Source: Leptolyngbya sp. 'hensonii'
Lineage (GTDB): Bacteria > Cyanobacteriota > Cyanobacteriia > GCF-001939115
Reading direction: 5' to 3'
Length of the DNA: 64,000 nucleotides
Assembly (NCBI RefSeq): GCF_001939115.1
Contig: NZ_MQTZ01000003.1
Location: 62,001-126,000, forward strand
Positions 1-9,096 of this stretch are shown here, piece after piece (position 1 is the first letter of the stretch; each line of letters opens with the position of its first letter). The notes below the pieces were generated by a model. That model ran no database searches. It was not told the DNA's origin and saw only the letters and a program-made list of their open reading frames with translations. The translations under genes and the position numbers were made by a program.

Positions 1-1055
1 CCGGTGGCCGCGCTCGGTCCTCCCGTTCGAGTGCAGTGGTTCTGTACGGTATCCGCTTGCTCATCCTGGGAGTTGGCGTGGGCGTCATTGTCGGCAGTTT
101 ATTGTCTGCCTGGGATCCCGCCACCCGGGCGACTGCTGGATCCTCCCAGGCTGGGTTCTTTCCCAGTTCCCCTACTCGAACTCAACCAACTGTCAGCAGC
201 CCGATCGTATCTACTCCTGTGGAATTAAAGCTGGGTGAGGAACTAACCGCACTTAAGACAGAAGTTCAGGCTTTAACAGCCCAGAATTCTGGCCTGACGG
301 CAGGAGTATTTTTCGTAGATCTGGATACTGGCGCTTACATTGACCTGAATGGCGACAGTACTTTCTCAGCCGCCAGTATGATTAAAGTACCCATTCTGGT
401 AGCCTTTCTCCAGGATGTGGATGCCGGTAAGATTCGCCTGGATGAGATGTTGACCATGCGGCCTGATTTGATCGGCTCCGGGTCTGGGGTGATTCAGTAT
501 CGCACACCAGGAACTCAGTTTACAGCCCTGGAGATAGCCACCAAGATGATCGTCATCAGTGACAATACGGCCACGAATATGTTGATCGATCGATTGGGTG
601 GCATTGCTGCGCTGAACCAGCGATTCCAATCCTGGGGGTTAACCGGAACTCTGGTATACAATCTTCTTCCAGATCTGGAAGGAACGAATGTCACCCGACC
701 CAAAGAGCTGGCGACCCTGATGTTTCGCGTCAGTCAGGGGGATCTACTGTCCATTCGTTCCCGCGATCGGATGCTGGATATCATGCGTCGTACCGAGACA
801 GATACCCTGCTACCCCGTGGTCTGGACGACAATGCCACGATTTCCCACAAGACCGGAGATATCGGCTCCATGGTGGGGGATGTCGGGGTGATTGATGCTC
901 CCAATGGCAAGCGATATGTTGCGGTGGCCATGGTCAAACGCCCCCACAATGATTCCCGCGCCCAGGAGATGATTCGCCGAATTTCCCGAGCAGCCTATCA
1001 GGCTTATAATCCTCCGGTGGCACCAGCCAAACCAGTCCGCAGTCCCAGTCTCTGA
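1..1055 (+). CDS. Class A beta-lactamase-fold serine hydrolase (5' end outside window)
   Basis: The reading frame is open from the first bases, so the true start lies upstream; a GTG at 36 is only an internal candidate. The visible part has a hydrophobic N-terminal segment (ILGVGVGVIVGSLL), a Ser/Pro/Thr-rich linker and a beta-lactamase2-type domain. All three class A signatures are present: SxxK as S-M-I-K in AASMIKVP, SDN in ISDNTATNML and KTG in SHKTGDIGS. This points to a membrane-anchored or exported serine acyl-enzyme hydrolase acting outside the cytoplasm. Cyanobacteria carry many such proteins; some may be penicillin-recognising or peptidoglycan-related enzymes, so antibiotic resistance cannot be claimed. 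A convergent hydrolase follows after about 110 bp. Confidence 0.85.
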   Translation, partial: GGRARSSRSSAVVLYGIRLLILGVGVGVIVGSLLSAWDPATRATAGSSQAGFFPSSPTRTQPTVSSPIVSTPVELKLGEELTALKTEVQALTAQNSGLTAGVFFVDLDTGAYIDLNGDSTFSAASMIKVPILVAFLQDVDAGKIRLDEMLTMRPDLIGSGSGVIQYRTPGTQFTALEIATKMIVISDNTATNMLIDRLGGIAALNQRFQSWGLTGTLVYNLLPDLEGTNVTRPKELATLMFRVSQGDLLSIRSRDRMLDIMRRTETDTLLPRGLDDNATISHKTGDIGSMVGDVGVIDAPNGKRYVAVAMVKRPHNDSRAQEMIRRISRAAYQAYNPPVAPAKPVRSPSL

Positions 1056-1163
1056 GACCCTGACCCGATCGCCATTCCTTAATCCAGACAGTGACAGGTG
1101 CTCCTGCAGGTGAGAAATAGGGGTCTCCAGTGGCACCTGAGCCTTGATTATTGAAGGACTCGA

Positions 1164-1919
1164 TCAAAGCTTGTGGCCAAACAGTTCCTGCACCTCCTCC
1201 CAGGCTGCCGTTGCCGCTGCCGGGTTATAGCTGGCCCGATGGTCACAGAAGAAGCCGTGCTCGGCATCGGGGTAGCGCAGAACTTTGTGGGGGATGTGGT
1301 GCTCCTGTAAGGCCGCTTCAATTTGGTTCACCTGCTCCACGGGAATGCTGGCATCCTGCATCCCGAAAAAGGCGTACAGGGTGCCTTGGATGTCTGCTGT
1401 GCGGCTAAGTGTGGGCGCACCCCCACCAGGCGTCATGGTCGTAATTCCGGCCCCGTAGAAGGACGCTGTGGCCTGGATATCGGGCAGGGTGGAGACCAGG
1501 TAGGCAACATGGCCCCCGAAACAGAAGCCAATACAACCAAACCCCTGCGATTTGATCGCGCAATGGGCTTTGACATAATCGATCGTGGCCTGAATATCCG
1601 CCAGTAGTTCAACTGCTTTGGTCTGATCTTTGTACTGGCGACCAATCTGGATGGCTTCCGGGGTGTAACCCGTCTCAAAGCCAGGAGCGAGCCGTTGGTA
1701 AATAGCCGGGGCGATCGCCCTATAGCCCGATCGGGCAAACCGTTCGGTCACCTCTCGAATGTGGGCATTGACCCCAAAGATCTCTTGAATCACCACCACT
1801 GTTGGGTAAGGCCCTTCCCCAACAGGCTCGGCCAGGTAAGCAGCAATCTTCAGATCTCCATTAGGAACATCTACCTGACGGGTCCGAATCTCCAGATTAG
1901 ACATGGGTGAATCATCCAT
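1164..1919 (-). CDS. Dienelactone hydrolase family protein
   Basis: A 251-residue alpha/beta hydrolase, the usual length for the family. The signature IQEIFGVN near residue 44 carries the glutamate that gates the catalytic cysteine in dienelactone hydrolases. The nucleophile elbow is G-F-C-F-G-G (Cys near residue 133), followed by an Asp in MQDASIP and a His in AEHGFF, completing a Cys-Asp-His triad. Most relatives are cytosolic carboxymethylenebutenolidase-like enzymes of unknown physiological substrate. An internal ATG giving MSNLEIRT (1904) is an equally possible start. It is divergent from the GntR regulator, with 65 bp between them, so the two may share a control region. Confidence 0.88.
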   Translation of the reverse strand: MDDSPMSNLEIRTRQVDVPNGDLKIAAYLAEPVGEGPYPTVVVIQEIFGVNAHIREVTERFARSGYRAIAPAIYQRLAPGFETGYTPEAIQIGRQYKDQTKAVELLADIQATIDYVKAHCAIKSQGFGCIGFCFGGHVAYLVSTLPDIQATASFYGAGITTMTPGGGAPTLSRTADIQGTLYAFFGMQDASIPVEQVNQIEAALQEHHIPHKVLRYPDAEHGFFCDHRASYNPAAATAAWEEVQELFGHKL

Positions 1920-1984
1920 TGTTCAGGAAGGTACGAGGTAAATTGTAGTAGCCTGGAAGAAATAGAGTCACCACGGAGGCTCTA

Positions 1985-2971
1985 ATGATTCAATTTCACA
2001 TCCAGCCGGACAGTGACATCCCGGCTTCGACCCAGTTATACAATCAGATCCACTTCGCGATCGCGTCTCGCCAGTATCCCCCCGGTCATCGCTTACCCAG
2101 TACGAGGCAACTGGCGATGCAGACTGGGCTACATCGCAATACAATCAGCAAGGTTTATCGCCAACTGGAAGATGATGGCGTAGTAGAGTCCCAGGCTGGG
2201 TCAGGCATTTATGTCAAAGCTCCGGGGGATGAAAGCACAGCCCGGCTGAAAACGCCCACCATGGAGCAATTTCCCCAGGCCCACAAATTGATCAAGCAAA
2301 ATCTAGACGAATTGTTGAAGCAGGGCTGTTCCCTGAACCAGGCCAGGGAAATGTTTCTAGCCGAGGTGGATTGGCGACTTCGTTGTAGTGCCAGGGTACT
2401 GGTTACCTCTCCGAGTGAGGATATTGGAGCCGGAGAATTGATGACTAGCCAGTTAGAAGATGCCCTCAAGATCCCGGTGCAATTGGTGCCCTTGGAGGAG
2501 CTGGCCCAGATCCTGGATCAGGCCCGCTCTGGTACGGTGGTCACCAGCCATTACTTCAGTGCTGCTGCAGAAGAGATAGCCGCCCCCCGATCGGTGCGGG
2601 TGATTCCGCTGGATATCTATGACTATGGCCAGGAGATTCAGTTGTTGGTGAACCTGCCCAAGGATAGCTGCCTGGGCCTGGTCAGCGTCAGCACTGGCTT
2701 CCTGCGAGCCTCTGCTGTGATTGTGCATAGTCTGCGAGGAGAAAACTTGCTGGTGATGACAGCCCATCCCAATGACACCTTTCGGTTGAATGCCATGGTT
2801 CGGAGTGCCCATACGATCGCCAGCTTTGATCGGGCCAGTTGCGCCGCCGTGAAAGCCACCGTTGCAGCCGCCAGGGAGGACCTGATTCGACCTCCCAAGC
2901 TTTACTGCTGCGATACCTACATTGGGGATAAGTCTATCAATTTGCTGAAGCGGGAACTGGGCCTGGAGTAG
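1985..2971 (+). CDS. GntR-family transcriptional regulator
   Basis: The first 75 or so residues form a GntR winged helix: PASTQLYNQIHFAI, then RLPSTRQLAMQTGLHRNTI and a wing ending QAGSGIYV. The rest of the 328 residues does not look like the aminotransferase domain of MocR proteins, nor does it show clear FadR or UTRA features; its ligand is unknown. A good ribosome site, GGAGG at 1975-1979, sits 5 nt before the ATG and fixes the start. The gene is divergent from the dienelactone hydrolase, which is a plausible target. Its last 35 nt overlap the convergent WD40 gene. Confidence 0.88.
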   Translation: MIQFHIQPDSDIPASTQLYNQIHFAIASRQYPPGHRLPSTRQLAMQTGLHRNTISKVYRQLEDDGVVESQAGSGIYVKAPGDESTARLKTPTMEQFPQAHKLIKQNLDELLKQGCSLNQAREMFLAEVDWRLRCSARVLVTSPSEDIGAGELMTSQLEDALKIPVQLVPLEELAQILDQARSGTVVTSHYFSAAAEEIAAPRSVRVIPLDIYDYGQEIQLLVNLPKDSCLGLVSVSTGFLRASAVIVHSLRGENLLVMTAHPNDTFRLNAMVRSAHTIASFDRASCAAVKATVAAAREDLIRPPKLYCCDTYIGDKSINLLKRELGLE

Positions 2972-3977
2972 TCTGCCAGAGTTGGAGGCCATCAGTCCCA
3001 ACCGCAACTAAAGCGCGCCCCTGCCAGCCAAATTGCACGGAGACATTGCTATACCAGGAACCCCGTAATGTTCCCAGGAGTTTCCGGGGGGAGAGTTGCC
3101 AGAAGTAGATGGTGCCCCCCAGGGGAGCTGCCACAAACTGGCCGTTTGGGTTCAGGGTCAAATCCGTGGCTCCAAAATTCATCGATTGGGAAAGTTGCCC
3201 TGTTTTCACCTGCCAGAGCTTTGTTCGACTACTGCCAGTCAACAGGGTTCGTCCATCTGGACTGAATTGCAAGGCAGTGGGTTCACCAGAATCCAGGATA
3301 TGGCGCAGATGGCCGGATTGCAGATCCCAGAGGTGAGCCTTGGCTGAGCCAGCCGCCAAAACCTGCCCTTGAGGGCTGAAGGCAAGGGTATGGTAGACAT
3401 CAGTTCCGATCGTTTGCCGGAGGCGATGGTCTTTAACATCCCAAAGCTGCACGCCCCCCTGACTGAGGGTGCCATCTGGCCAGATGCGATAACGACTACT
3501 GGCTGCGAGCAGGTGTCCATTGGGGCTGAAAACCAGACAGGTGACCCGTCCGGCCTGGAGAATAGCTTGCAGATGCCCCGTCTTTAAGTTCCAGAGTCGA
3601 ATGGTCTGATCCAGGCTGGCGCTGGCAAGAATTTTTTCATCAGGAGAAATGGCCAGGGCTGTGACCCGACTAAGGTGGCCAGAAAAGGTGCGCGGGGCTG
3701 TCATTGTCTGCACATCCCACAGTTGAATTGCTTGATTGAGACCAATGGCTAGCCTGGACCCATGGGGGTGGATGGCCATCGCGGTGATGTGTCTGCTGGG
3801 CAACTGGTGGGTTGAACGGTAACAGACAGGGGCAGCATGGGGCAAAGGCAAGCAGATTCGGGCCTTAATCTGTGAGGCAACCCCATCTTGATACAGCACA
3901 TAGGCACAAACCAGAATCAGAATGATTCCAATCAGGATCAAAATTCCAATCGCAGGCTTCGTTCTGGTCTGGCTCAT
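2937..3977 (-). CDS. WD40-repeat protein with N-terminal membrane anchor
   Basis: A 346-residue protein starting MSQTRTKPAIG. One hydrophobic segment (residues about 9-28, ILILIGIILILVCAYVLY) is followed by WD40 repeats with recognisable GH...W[DN] units, for example GHLSRVTALAISPD ending TIRLWNLKTG. The repeats fit a single propeller. Longer starts upstream would run into the divergent membrane-protein gene and give a non-homologous leader, so the ATG at 3977 is preferred. The anchor suggests a propeller outside the cytoplasm or on the thylakoid lumen side. The partner is unknown. The 3' end overlaps the GntR gene by 35 nt, tail to tail. Confidence 0.82.
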   Translation of the reverse strand: MSQTRTKPAIGILILIGIILILVCAYVLYQDGVASQIKARICLPLPHAAPVCYRSTHQLPSRHITAMAIHPHGSRLAIGLNQAIQLWDVQTMTAPRTFSGHLSRVTALAISPDEKILASASLDQTIRLWNLKTGHLQAILQAGRVTCLVFSPNGHLLAASSRYRIWPDGTLSQGGVQLWDVKDHRLRQTIGTDVYHTLAFSPQGQVLAAGSAKAHLWDLQSGHLRHILDSGEPTALQFSPDGRTLLTGSSRTKLWQVKTGQLSQSMNFGATDLTLNPNGQFVAAPLGGTIYFWQLSPRKLLGTLRGSWYSNVSVQFGWQGRALVAVGTDGLQLWQTTPGPVPASAN

Positions 3978-4020
3978 CTCTGGACGTTGATATGAAGTTT
4001 TGCTACAAGAGCCTATAGGA

Positions 4021-5508
4021 ATGATTGCAACCGAGAGACCTAACCCTGAGAAAACCATGCGGCAATTCAACGGACGATCGGCTCCAGCCGTCTGGAATCT
4101 CCTACTTCCCCTCATTGCCCTGGTTGTTGCGGCCTGGTTGAGCTTCCAACTGGCGGAACTGGGGCTGGAAAAATTCGACCTGGCACTGGCGGGGGGGAGA
4201 AAATACGCCACCTTTCCAAGTTGGGAAACCCATTTGGGGATCAGCCTCAGCTACCTGTTGCTATGGCTACTATACCTGGTCTGGCTGAGCCGCAGGCAAA
4301 GGCCCTCCCTGGGAAGACCTTTCAGGGCAGTGCTTAGATCGATCACCTTGTTTATCCTGCTGGCATTCCTGGCCTATCCCCTGGGCAATGATATCTATCT
4401 CTACCTGCATACCGGATTGATGAACCTGAGTGACGTCAATCCATTTCTGGTAGGGACCAAACACTTTACCTCTGAACTATCTTCGCTGGTGGATTGGGGC
4501 CAACCTTCTACCTACGGTCCTTTGTCTCACCTCCTGTTTACCGGGTCAGCCCAACTTTTGGCCATCCATCCCCTGCTGGCAATCTATGCTTTCAAGGGAA
4601 TCTGCCTGGGCCTGCATCTGCTGAATGGATATCTGCTCTGGTCTCTCCTCCCAGTGCTGGAACGGGAGGCAGTCGTTACAGCTTATCTGCTCAACCCGTT
4701 ACTCCTTCTGGAACAGGTCGCCTCCGGTCATATTGATGTGCTGGTTTGCACCTGCACGATCGTGTTGATTGGCTGTTTACAGGAACAGCGCTATGCCGCC
4801 GCCTTTGTAGCTCTGTGGGCTGGTTTCCTGACCAAGACCTTCCCCCTGCTCTGGATGCCTCTAGTTGGAGTCTGGCTCATCCGTCACCGACGCTGGCTGG
4901 ATCTGCTCTGGGCCGCAGTTTTTTCGGTGGTGCTGCTAGTAGGTCTGGGTTCAACGGTATTGCCCGCTCCAGAAGCCTGGCGCAGTTTGCTCAATCCTGG
5001 TGTGGCAGGGCAGTATCAGGCGTCTCTGTTGGCTCTGGTTCGATCGGCCCTATTTTGGTTAGGGGGATCCGGATTTTCAATGCTGACTCCAGCTCTGACC
5101 AAACACCTGCTCCTCCAACTGGGTCAGTACAGCCTGCTCATCTATGGCCTGTTTTATGGATGGACATTGCTGCAAGGGTTGACCAAGAGATCCGATCGCC
5201 TGCCCAACCTGATTGCAGAACTGGGCTGGGTCATACTGACCCTGTTTTTGTTCGCAACGCCCTGGCTCATGCCCTGGTATCCCTCGGTTCTGATTCCGAT
5301 CGCAGCCCTGGTTCCCCAGGACCGCTTATTCAGACTGACCACCTTCACCTTTTGCCTATCGAGTAGCTGCACCTATCTGCTGTTGCGCCATGATGGCCTG
5401 AAAGGACTGGTCGTCGTTGGCCTACCACTCCTGGTTCTAGGATTGGGGTCTTTCCTGGCTCCCCCTCAGGTCTCAACTTCCGGTACAGCACAGACTCAGA
5501 ACGTTTAA
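4021..5508 (+). CDS. Polytopic membrane protein, GT-C/GT87-like glycosyltransferase
   Basis: About 495 residues with roughly ten to twelve hydrophobic helices and short loops. An acidic, aromatic first large loop (GNDIYLYLHTGLMN, then NPF and STYGPL) resembles the YGPL-type loops of DUF2029/GT87 and related polyprenol-phosphate-sugar mannosyltransferases, which extend extracytoplasmic or lipid-linked glycans. The donor and acceptor cannot be read from sequence. Start choice is uncertain: a TTG at 4000, ATG at 4021 and ATG at 4057 are all in frame; 4057 has a GAG about 8 nt upstream. It is divergent from the WD40 gene with a very short shared promoter region and is followed by a strong hairpin terminator. 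Confidence 0.7.
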   Translation: MIATERPNPEKTMRQFNGRSAPAVWNLLLPLIALVVAAWLSFQLAELGLEKFDLALAGGRKYATFPSWETHLGISLSYLLLWLLYLVWLSRRQRPSLGRPFRAVLRSITLFILLAFLAYPLGNDIYLYLHTGLMNLSDVNPFLVGTKHFTSELSSLVDWGQPSTYGPLSHLLFTGSAQLLAIHPLLAIYAFKGICLGLHLLNGYLLWSLLPVLEREAVVTAYLLNPLLLLEQVASGHIDVLVCTCTIVLIGCLQEQRYAAAFVALWAGFLTKTFPLLWMPLVGVWLIRHRRWLDLLWAAVFSVVLLVGLGSTVLPAPEAWRSLLNPGVAGQYQASLLALVRSALFWLGGSGFSMLTPALTKHLLLQLGQYSLLIYGLFYGWTLLQGLTKRSDRLPNLIAELGWVILTLFLFATPWLMPWYPSVLIPIAALVPQDRLFRLTTFTFCLSSSCTYLLLRHDGLKGLVVVGLPLLVLGLGSFLAPPQVSTSGTAQTQNV

Positions 5509-5586
5509 GTCCAATAACTCAAAGCAGCTTTTGAACCGCCTGTTGTTCAAGAGCCCTGAGGTTCTCTCCCAAGTTTATCCATCTGA

Positions 5587-5624
5587 AAAATCTGAGGGGC
5601 ATACTGGTACATCCCTCAGATTTT
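5587..5624. terminator. Bidirectional intrinsic terminator
   Basis: Perfect 12-bp stem: AAAATCTGAGGG (5587-5598) pairs with CCCTCAGATTTT (5613-5624) around a 14-nt loop. The stem carries A-runs on one side and T-runs on the other, so it can stop transcription from the membrane-protein gene on the left and from glgA on the right. Confidence 0.75.
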
Positions 5625-5710
5625 CGCATGCATAAATCCAGACCTATTCCCATTGAAATGGAGCCGCTTTACTGAACAATTGCCTGGAAACAGTCTGTGT
5701 TCCTGTTTTT

Positions 5711-7186
5711 TTACTTATACCGGATATGGTCATAAACTTCCACGTAGTCCTCACCGGGGTGATTCCAGGAATAGTCGCAGGCCATACCCTGAACTACCAA
5801 TTGACGGAACTCTTCCGGATATTCGTAGTAAAGCCCGATCGCTCGATCCATGGCAGACTCCAGCGCATTGTAGTCCGTCTGGTAGAACACATAGCCATTA
5901 CGTTCTTCCGGCAAGTGATTTTCGTCGTAATCCCGATCAAAGACTGTGTTGATCAAGCCCCCCACCCCTCGCACGATCGGCACAGTTCCATACCGGAGAC
6001 CAATCATCTGGGTTAACCCACAGGGCTCATAGTTACTGGGGACGACAATCATATCTGCCCCAGCGTAGATCAGGTGAGAGAGTTCTTCGTTAAAGCCCAA
6101 CTCCAGATGGCAATCCGGATTATTGTTCAGAATGTAACGCTCATGGGCAAAGTGGCTGTGAATTCCGGGCTCCGTTGCTGAACCCAGGAGCACAAACTGG
6201 CACTCCCGATGCAGGGCATAGTAGATAGCATGGTGAACCAGGTGAACCCCTTTCTGGTCATCTAAACGGCCAATGTAGCAGACGATCGGCTTTTCGGAGT
6301 CCCGCAGCATGAGGCGTTTGCGGAGTGCGGTTTTGTTCTTGGCTTTCCCTTCTAGATCGTCGCTGGAGTAATGAAAGGGCAAGTAGCGATCGGAGGTGGG
6401 GTTCCAAACATCGTAATCGATCCCATTGAGGATCCCAGTAAACTTATGCTGATGGAGATGCAGGGTGTGCCCCAGGCCATAGCCGATTGGAGTATAGCGG
6501 GCTTCCCAGGCATGGTGCGGGGAAACAGTGGTGATGGCATTGGAATAGACGATGCCCCCCTTCATCATATTGAGGGCAAAGGGATTGAAGTTATCCTGCA
6601 GCCGATCGTAGTGAAAGTAGTAATCTTCTCGATTCAACCCTGTTGCCCACAATACCTCTGCACCGGCAATGCCCTGATGCTTGAAGTTATGAATGGTGTA
6701 GCAGACCCGTTGGGTCCCCATGCCGTTGTATTGGTAAATCTCATATAACAAAACTGGCACCAATCCCGTCTGCCAATCATGGCAGTGGATCACATCTGGG
6801 CGTTTATTACTCCGGAGCAAAAATTCCATGGCAGCCTTGCTAAAGAAGGCGAAGCGCATATTATCGTCTTTGCAACCGTAATAGCATCCCCGGTGGAAGA
6901 AATTATCAGCAGAGTGGGGTTCAATAAAGAAGCACAGGCGACCATGGACCCAGCCACAATAGACAGAGCAGTGAATGGCACCCCCATACCAGGGGACCCA
7001 CAGATCCCGATAAGCGTCATGTATCCCCCAGATATGGTCATAGCGCATGCAGTCATACATGGGCAGGATCAACTCGATGCAGTGACCCCGTGTTTCCAGC
7101 TCACGGCTAAGGCCATAGACCACATCGCCTAAACCCCCAGCCTTAATGACGGGAGCACATTCTGAGGCAATCTGTACGATGTACAT
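5711..7186 (-). CDS. glgA: Glycogen synthase GlgA (491 aa, cyanobacterial GlgA2-like type)
   Basis: ADP-glucose:alpha-1,4-glucan glucosyltransferase of family GT5; it elongates glycogen in the cytoplasm. The N-terminus MYIVQIASECAPVIKAGGLG includes the ADP-glucose-binding K-x-G-G-L motif (Lys15). The C-terminal GT-B half carries NYEPCGLTQMIGLRYG and the PIVRGVGGL segment typical of glycogen and starch synthases. Length and sequence resemble the 491-residue isoform of cyanobacteria rather than the shorter GlgA1; this isoform assignment is from memory of the family. It is divergent from a GH57 gene, and a second GH57 enzyme of the branching type lies at 43158-44747, so glycogen metabolism is represented twice in the window. 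Confidence 0.96.
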   Translation of the reverse strand: MYIVQIASECAPVIKAGGLGDVVYGLSRELETRGHCIELILPMYDCMRYDHIWGIHDAYRDLWVPWYGGAIHCSVYCGWVHGRLCFFIEPHSADNFFHRGCYYGCKDDNMRFAFFSKAAMEFLLRSNKRPDVIHCHDWQTGLVPVLLYEIYQYNGMGTQRVCYTIHNFKHQGIAGAEVLWATGLNREDYYFHYDRLQDNFNPFALNMMKGGIVYSNAITTVSPHHAWEARYTPIGYGLGHTLHLHQHKFTGILNGIDYDVWNPTSDRYLPFHYSSDDLEGKAKNKTALRKRLMLRDSEKPIVCYIGRLDDQKGVHLVHHAIYYALHRECQFVLLGSATEPGIHSHFAHERYILNNNPDCHLELGFNEELSHLIYAGADMIVVPSNYEPCGLTQMIGLRYGTVPIVRGVGGLINTVFDRDYDENHLPEERNGYVFYQTDYNALESAMDRAIGLYYEYPEEFRQLVVQGMACDYSWNHPGEDYVEVYDHIRYK

Positions 7187-7520
7187 CCTTACTTCTCACC
7201 TGTAGTAATACTCATCTGCAATAATACTCATCCTTTACAAAAGATAATATTTTTCCGGTCCATCAATGACCACGATTTCAATAGTGCAGGGGAAAAGACC
7301 ATCAGTTGTTCTTATGGAAGGCCCATTACCAACCTGCACATCCTGAAAAAGGGTCGATCGACCTAAAAATTAAGTTGTTACAAGATCCCCCACCGACAGA
7401 ACCAAATCTTGCCTATGATAGGGCCACTCCTGTGAAGTTCCAGCATGCCCCCAGGTCACTCCTGGCACTGGATATTCACTCCTGTGAACCAATCACCCTC
7501 ACTTTTTCAAGGACATTTCT
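7187..7520. promoter_or_regulatory. Divergent control region between glgA and the GH57 gene
   Basis: The 334 bp hold no convincing gene. Two exact 11-nt direct repeats TAATACTCATC lie at 7206-7216 and 7222-7232, next to the glgA start, spaced 16 nt apart; they could be paired activator or repressor sites for glgA. An AT-rich stretch follows (7234-7255). An AAGGA about 8 nt before the GH57 ATG is its ribosome site. Promoters are not assigned. Confidence 0.45.
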
Positions 7521-9008
7521 ATGACTGCAGCAGTACCGTCCCTCCAACTACCCGTTTTAGAAGACATAAAGTCGGGCTTGCCGAATATTTGTGGATGGGA
7601 AGCGGACATCAGCTCTGTTGTAAATCACCATGAGCCTGTTTTTCTGTCAGAGACCAATCTGCGCCTGGAAGACATTACAGCCGGATTTGCCTGTGCGCTC
7701 CACATGCACCAACCCACGATTCCCGCTGGAGCCAATGGCAGCTTGATCAGTAATCTGCAACACATGTTCGAGCATCCCCATGATGGAGACAATCACAATG
7801 CCGGGGTGTTTGCTTCCTGTTATGGCCGCATGGGAGACTTCATTCCCCAACTCGTTGGGGAGGGATGCAATCCCCGCATCATGCTGGATTACTCTGGCAA
7901 CCTCCTCTGGGGATTGCGCCAGATGGGCCGCGAGGATGTGCTGAATAACCTGAAGAAAATTACCTGCGATCGTCAGTACCAGCCCTATGTGGAATGGCTG
8001 GGCACCATGTGGAGCCATGCGGTAGTGCCCTCCACCCCCATCCCCGATGTCAAGCTGCAGATCCAGGCCTGGCAGCACCACTTTGCCGCCCTCTTCGGGT
8101 ACGATGCCCTGCGCCGGGTGAAGGGGTTTTCCCCCCCGGAAATGCACATGCCGAATCACCCGGATACGATGTATGAGTACATCAAAGCCCTCAAGGAATG
8201 CGGTTATCAGTGGTTACTGGTGCAGGAACACTCTGTCGAGAATCTGGATGGTTCTGGTCTGCGCCACGAACAGAAGTACCTGCCCAATCGCCTGATTGCC
8301 CGCAATTCCCGTGGTGCAGTCATCAGCATCACGGCCCTGATCAAGACCCAGGGTTCCGATACGAAACTGGTGGCTCAGATGCAGCCCTACTTCGAGGCTA
8401 AGGGCCGGGGTCGAGAGCAGCTCGGTTCTGTTTCCGTCCCTTCTCTGGTCAGCCAGATCGCAGATGGCGAAAATGGGGGCGTGATGATGAATGAATTCCC
8501 CCGAGATTTTCTGCGGGTTCACCATGAACTGGGCTCGGGCCGAACTGGCACTGTACCGATGAATGGCACAGAATACCTGGAGCTGATTACAGCAGCAGGG
8601 GCCAAATCGGAAGACTATCCCACCTGTCAGGCCATACAGCAGCACAAAATCTGGCAACGGGTGCATCCAGACCAAGCCACACCAGAGGCTGTGGAGCAGG
8701 CGATCGCGGAGCTGAAGCAAACAGACCACCACTTCCACATGGATGGCGCATCCTGGACCAATAATATGAGTTGGGTTCAGGGCTACGAAAACGTGCTGGA
8801 ACCGATGAACCAGCTCAGTGCTGCCTTTCACCGGAAGTATGATCCCCTGGTGCAGCAAGACCCTACCGTAACCCGCCAATCTGATTATCAGGAGGCGCTG
8901 TTGTATAACTTGTTGGTCCAAACGAGCTGCTTCCGCTACTGGGGCCAAGGCACCTGGACCGACTATGCTCGTGAACTTTATGCCCGTGGGTCCGCCCTCC
9001 TAGGGTGA
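7521..9008 (+). CDS. Glycoside hydrolase family 57 protein
   Basis: A 495-residue protein with the GH57 signs: an early HMHQP motif (GFACALHMHQPTIPAG, as in the first conserved GH57 region), the LDYSGNLLWGL segment and the catalytic-glutamate region SPPEMHMPNH (Glu near residue 208). GH57 members act on alpha-1,4 or alpha-1,6 glucans as amylases, branching or transferring enzymes in the cytoplasm. Its position divergent from glgA supports a role in glycogen turnover, but it is a different subfamily from the DUF1957 branching enzyme at 43158-44747, so the precise reaction is not assigned. AAGGA 8 nt upstream supports the ATG. A perfect hairpin follows the stop. Confidence 0.85.
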   Translation: MTAAVPSLQLPVLEDIKSGLPNICGWEADISSVVNHHEPVFLSETNLRLEDITAGFACALHMHQPTIPAGANGSLISNLQHMFEHPHDGDNHNAGVFASCYGRMGDFIPQLVGEGCNPRIMLDYSGNLLWGLRQMGREDVLNNLKKITCDRQYQPYVEWLGTMWSHAVVPSTPIPDVKLQIQAWQHHFAALFGYDALRRVKGFSPPEMHMPNHPDTMYEYIKALKECGYQWLLVQEHSVENLDGSGLRHEQKYLPNRLIARNSRGAVISITALIKTQGSDTKLVAQMQPYFEAKGRGREQLGSVSVPSLVSQIADGENGGVMMNEFPRDFLRVHHELGSGRTGTVPMNGTEYLELITAAGAKSEDYPTCQAIQQHKIWQRVHPDQATPEAVEQAIAELKQTDHHFHMDGASWTNNMSWVQGYENVLEPMNQLSAAFHRKYDPLVQQDPTVTRQSDYQEALLYNLLVQTSCFRYWGQGTWTDYARELYARGSALLG

Positions 9009-9039
9009 TGGGTAACCCCGCCGCAGGAACTTGAATCAT

Positions 9040-9065
9040 AGAGCCGATCTATTCAGATCGGCTCT
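9040..9065 (+). terminator. Perfect hairpin after the GH57 gene
   Basis: Arms AGAGCCGATCT (9040-9050) and AGATCGGCTCT (9055-9065) flank the tetraloop ATTC. The stem is 11 bp without mismatch, about 30 nt after the stop codon. The following T-run is poor (ACCCATGATTATC), so termination may be inefficient or the hairpin may stabilise the mRNA end. Its presence argues against translation of the next gene starting at the TTG at 9031. Confidence 0.6.
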
Positions 9066-9096
9066 ACCCATGATTATCGATGATGGATTATTTAAC

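Noticed and set aside
7306-7524. Small plus-strand ORF in the glgA-GH57 gap
   Set aside because: No ribosome site, low-complexity sequence and overlap with the GH57 start; better seen as control region.
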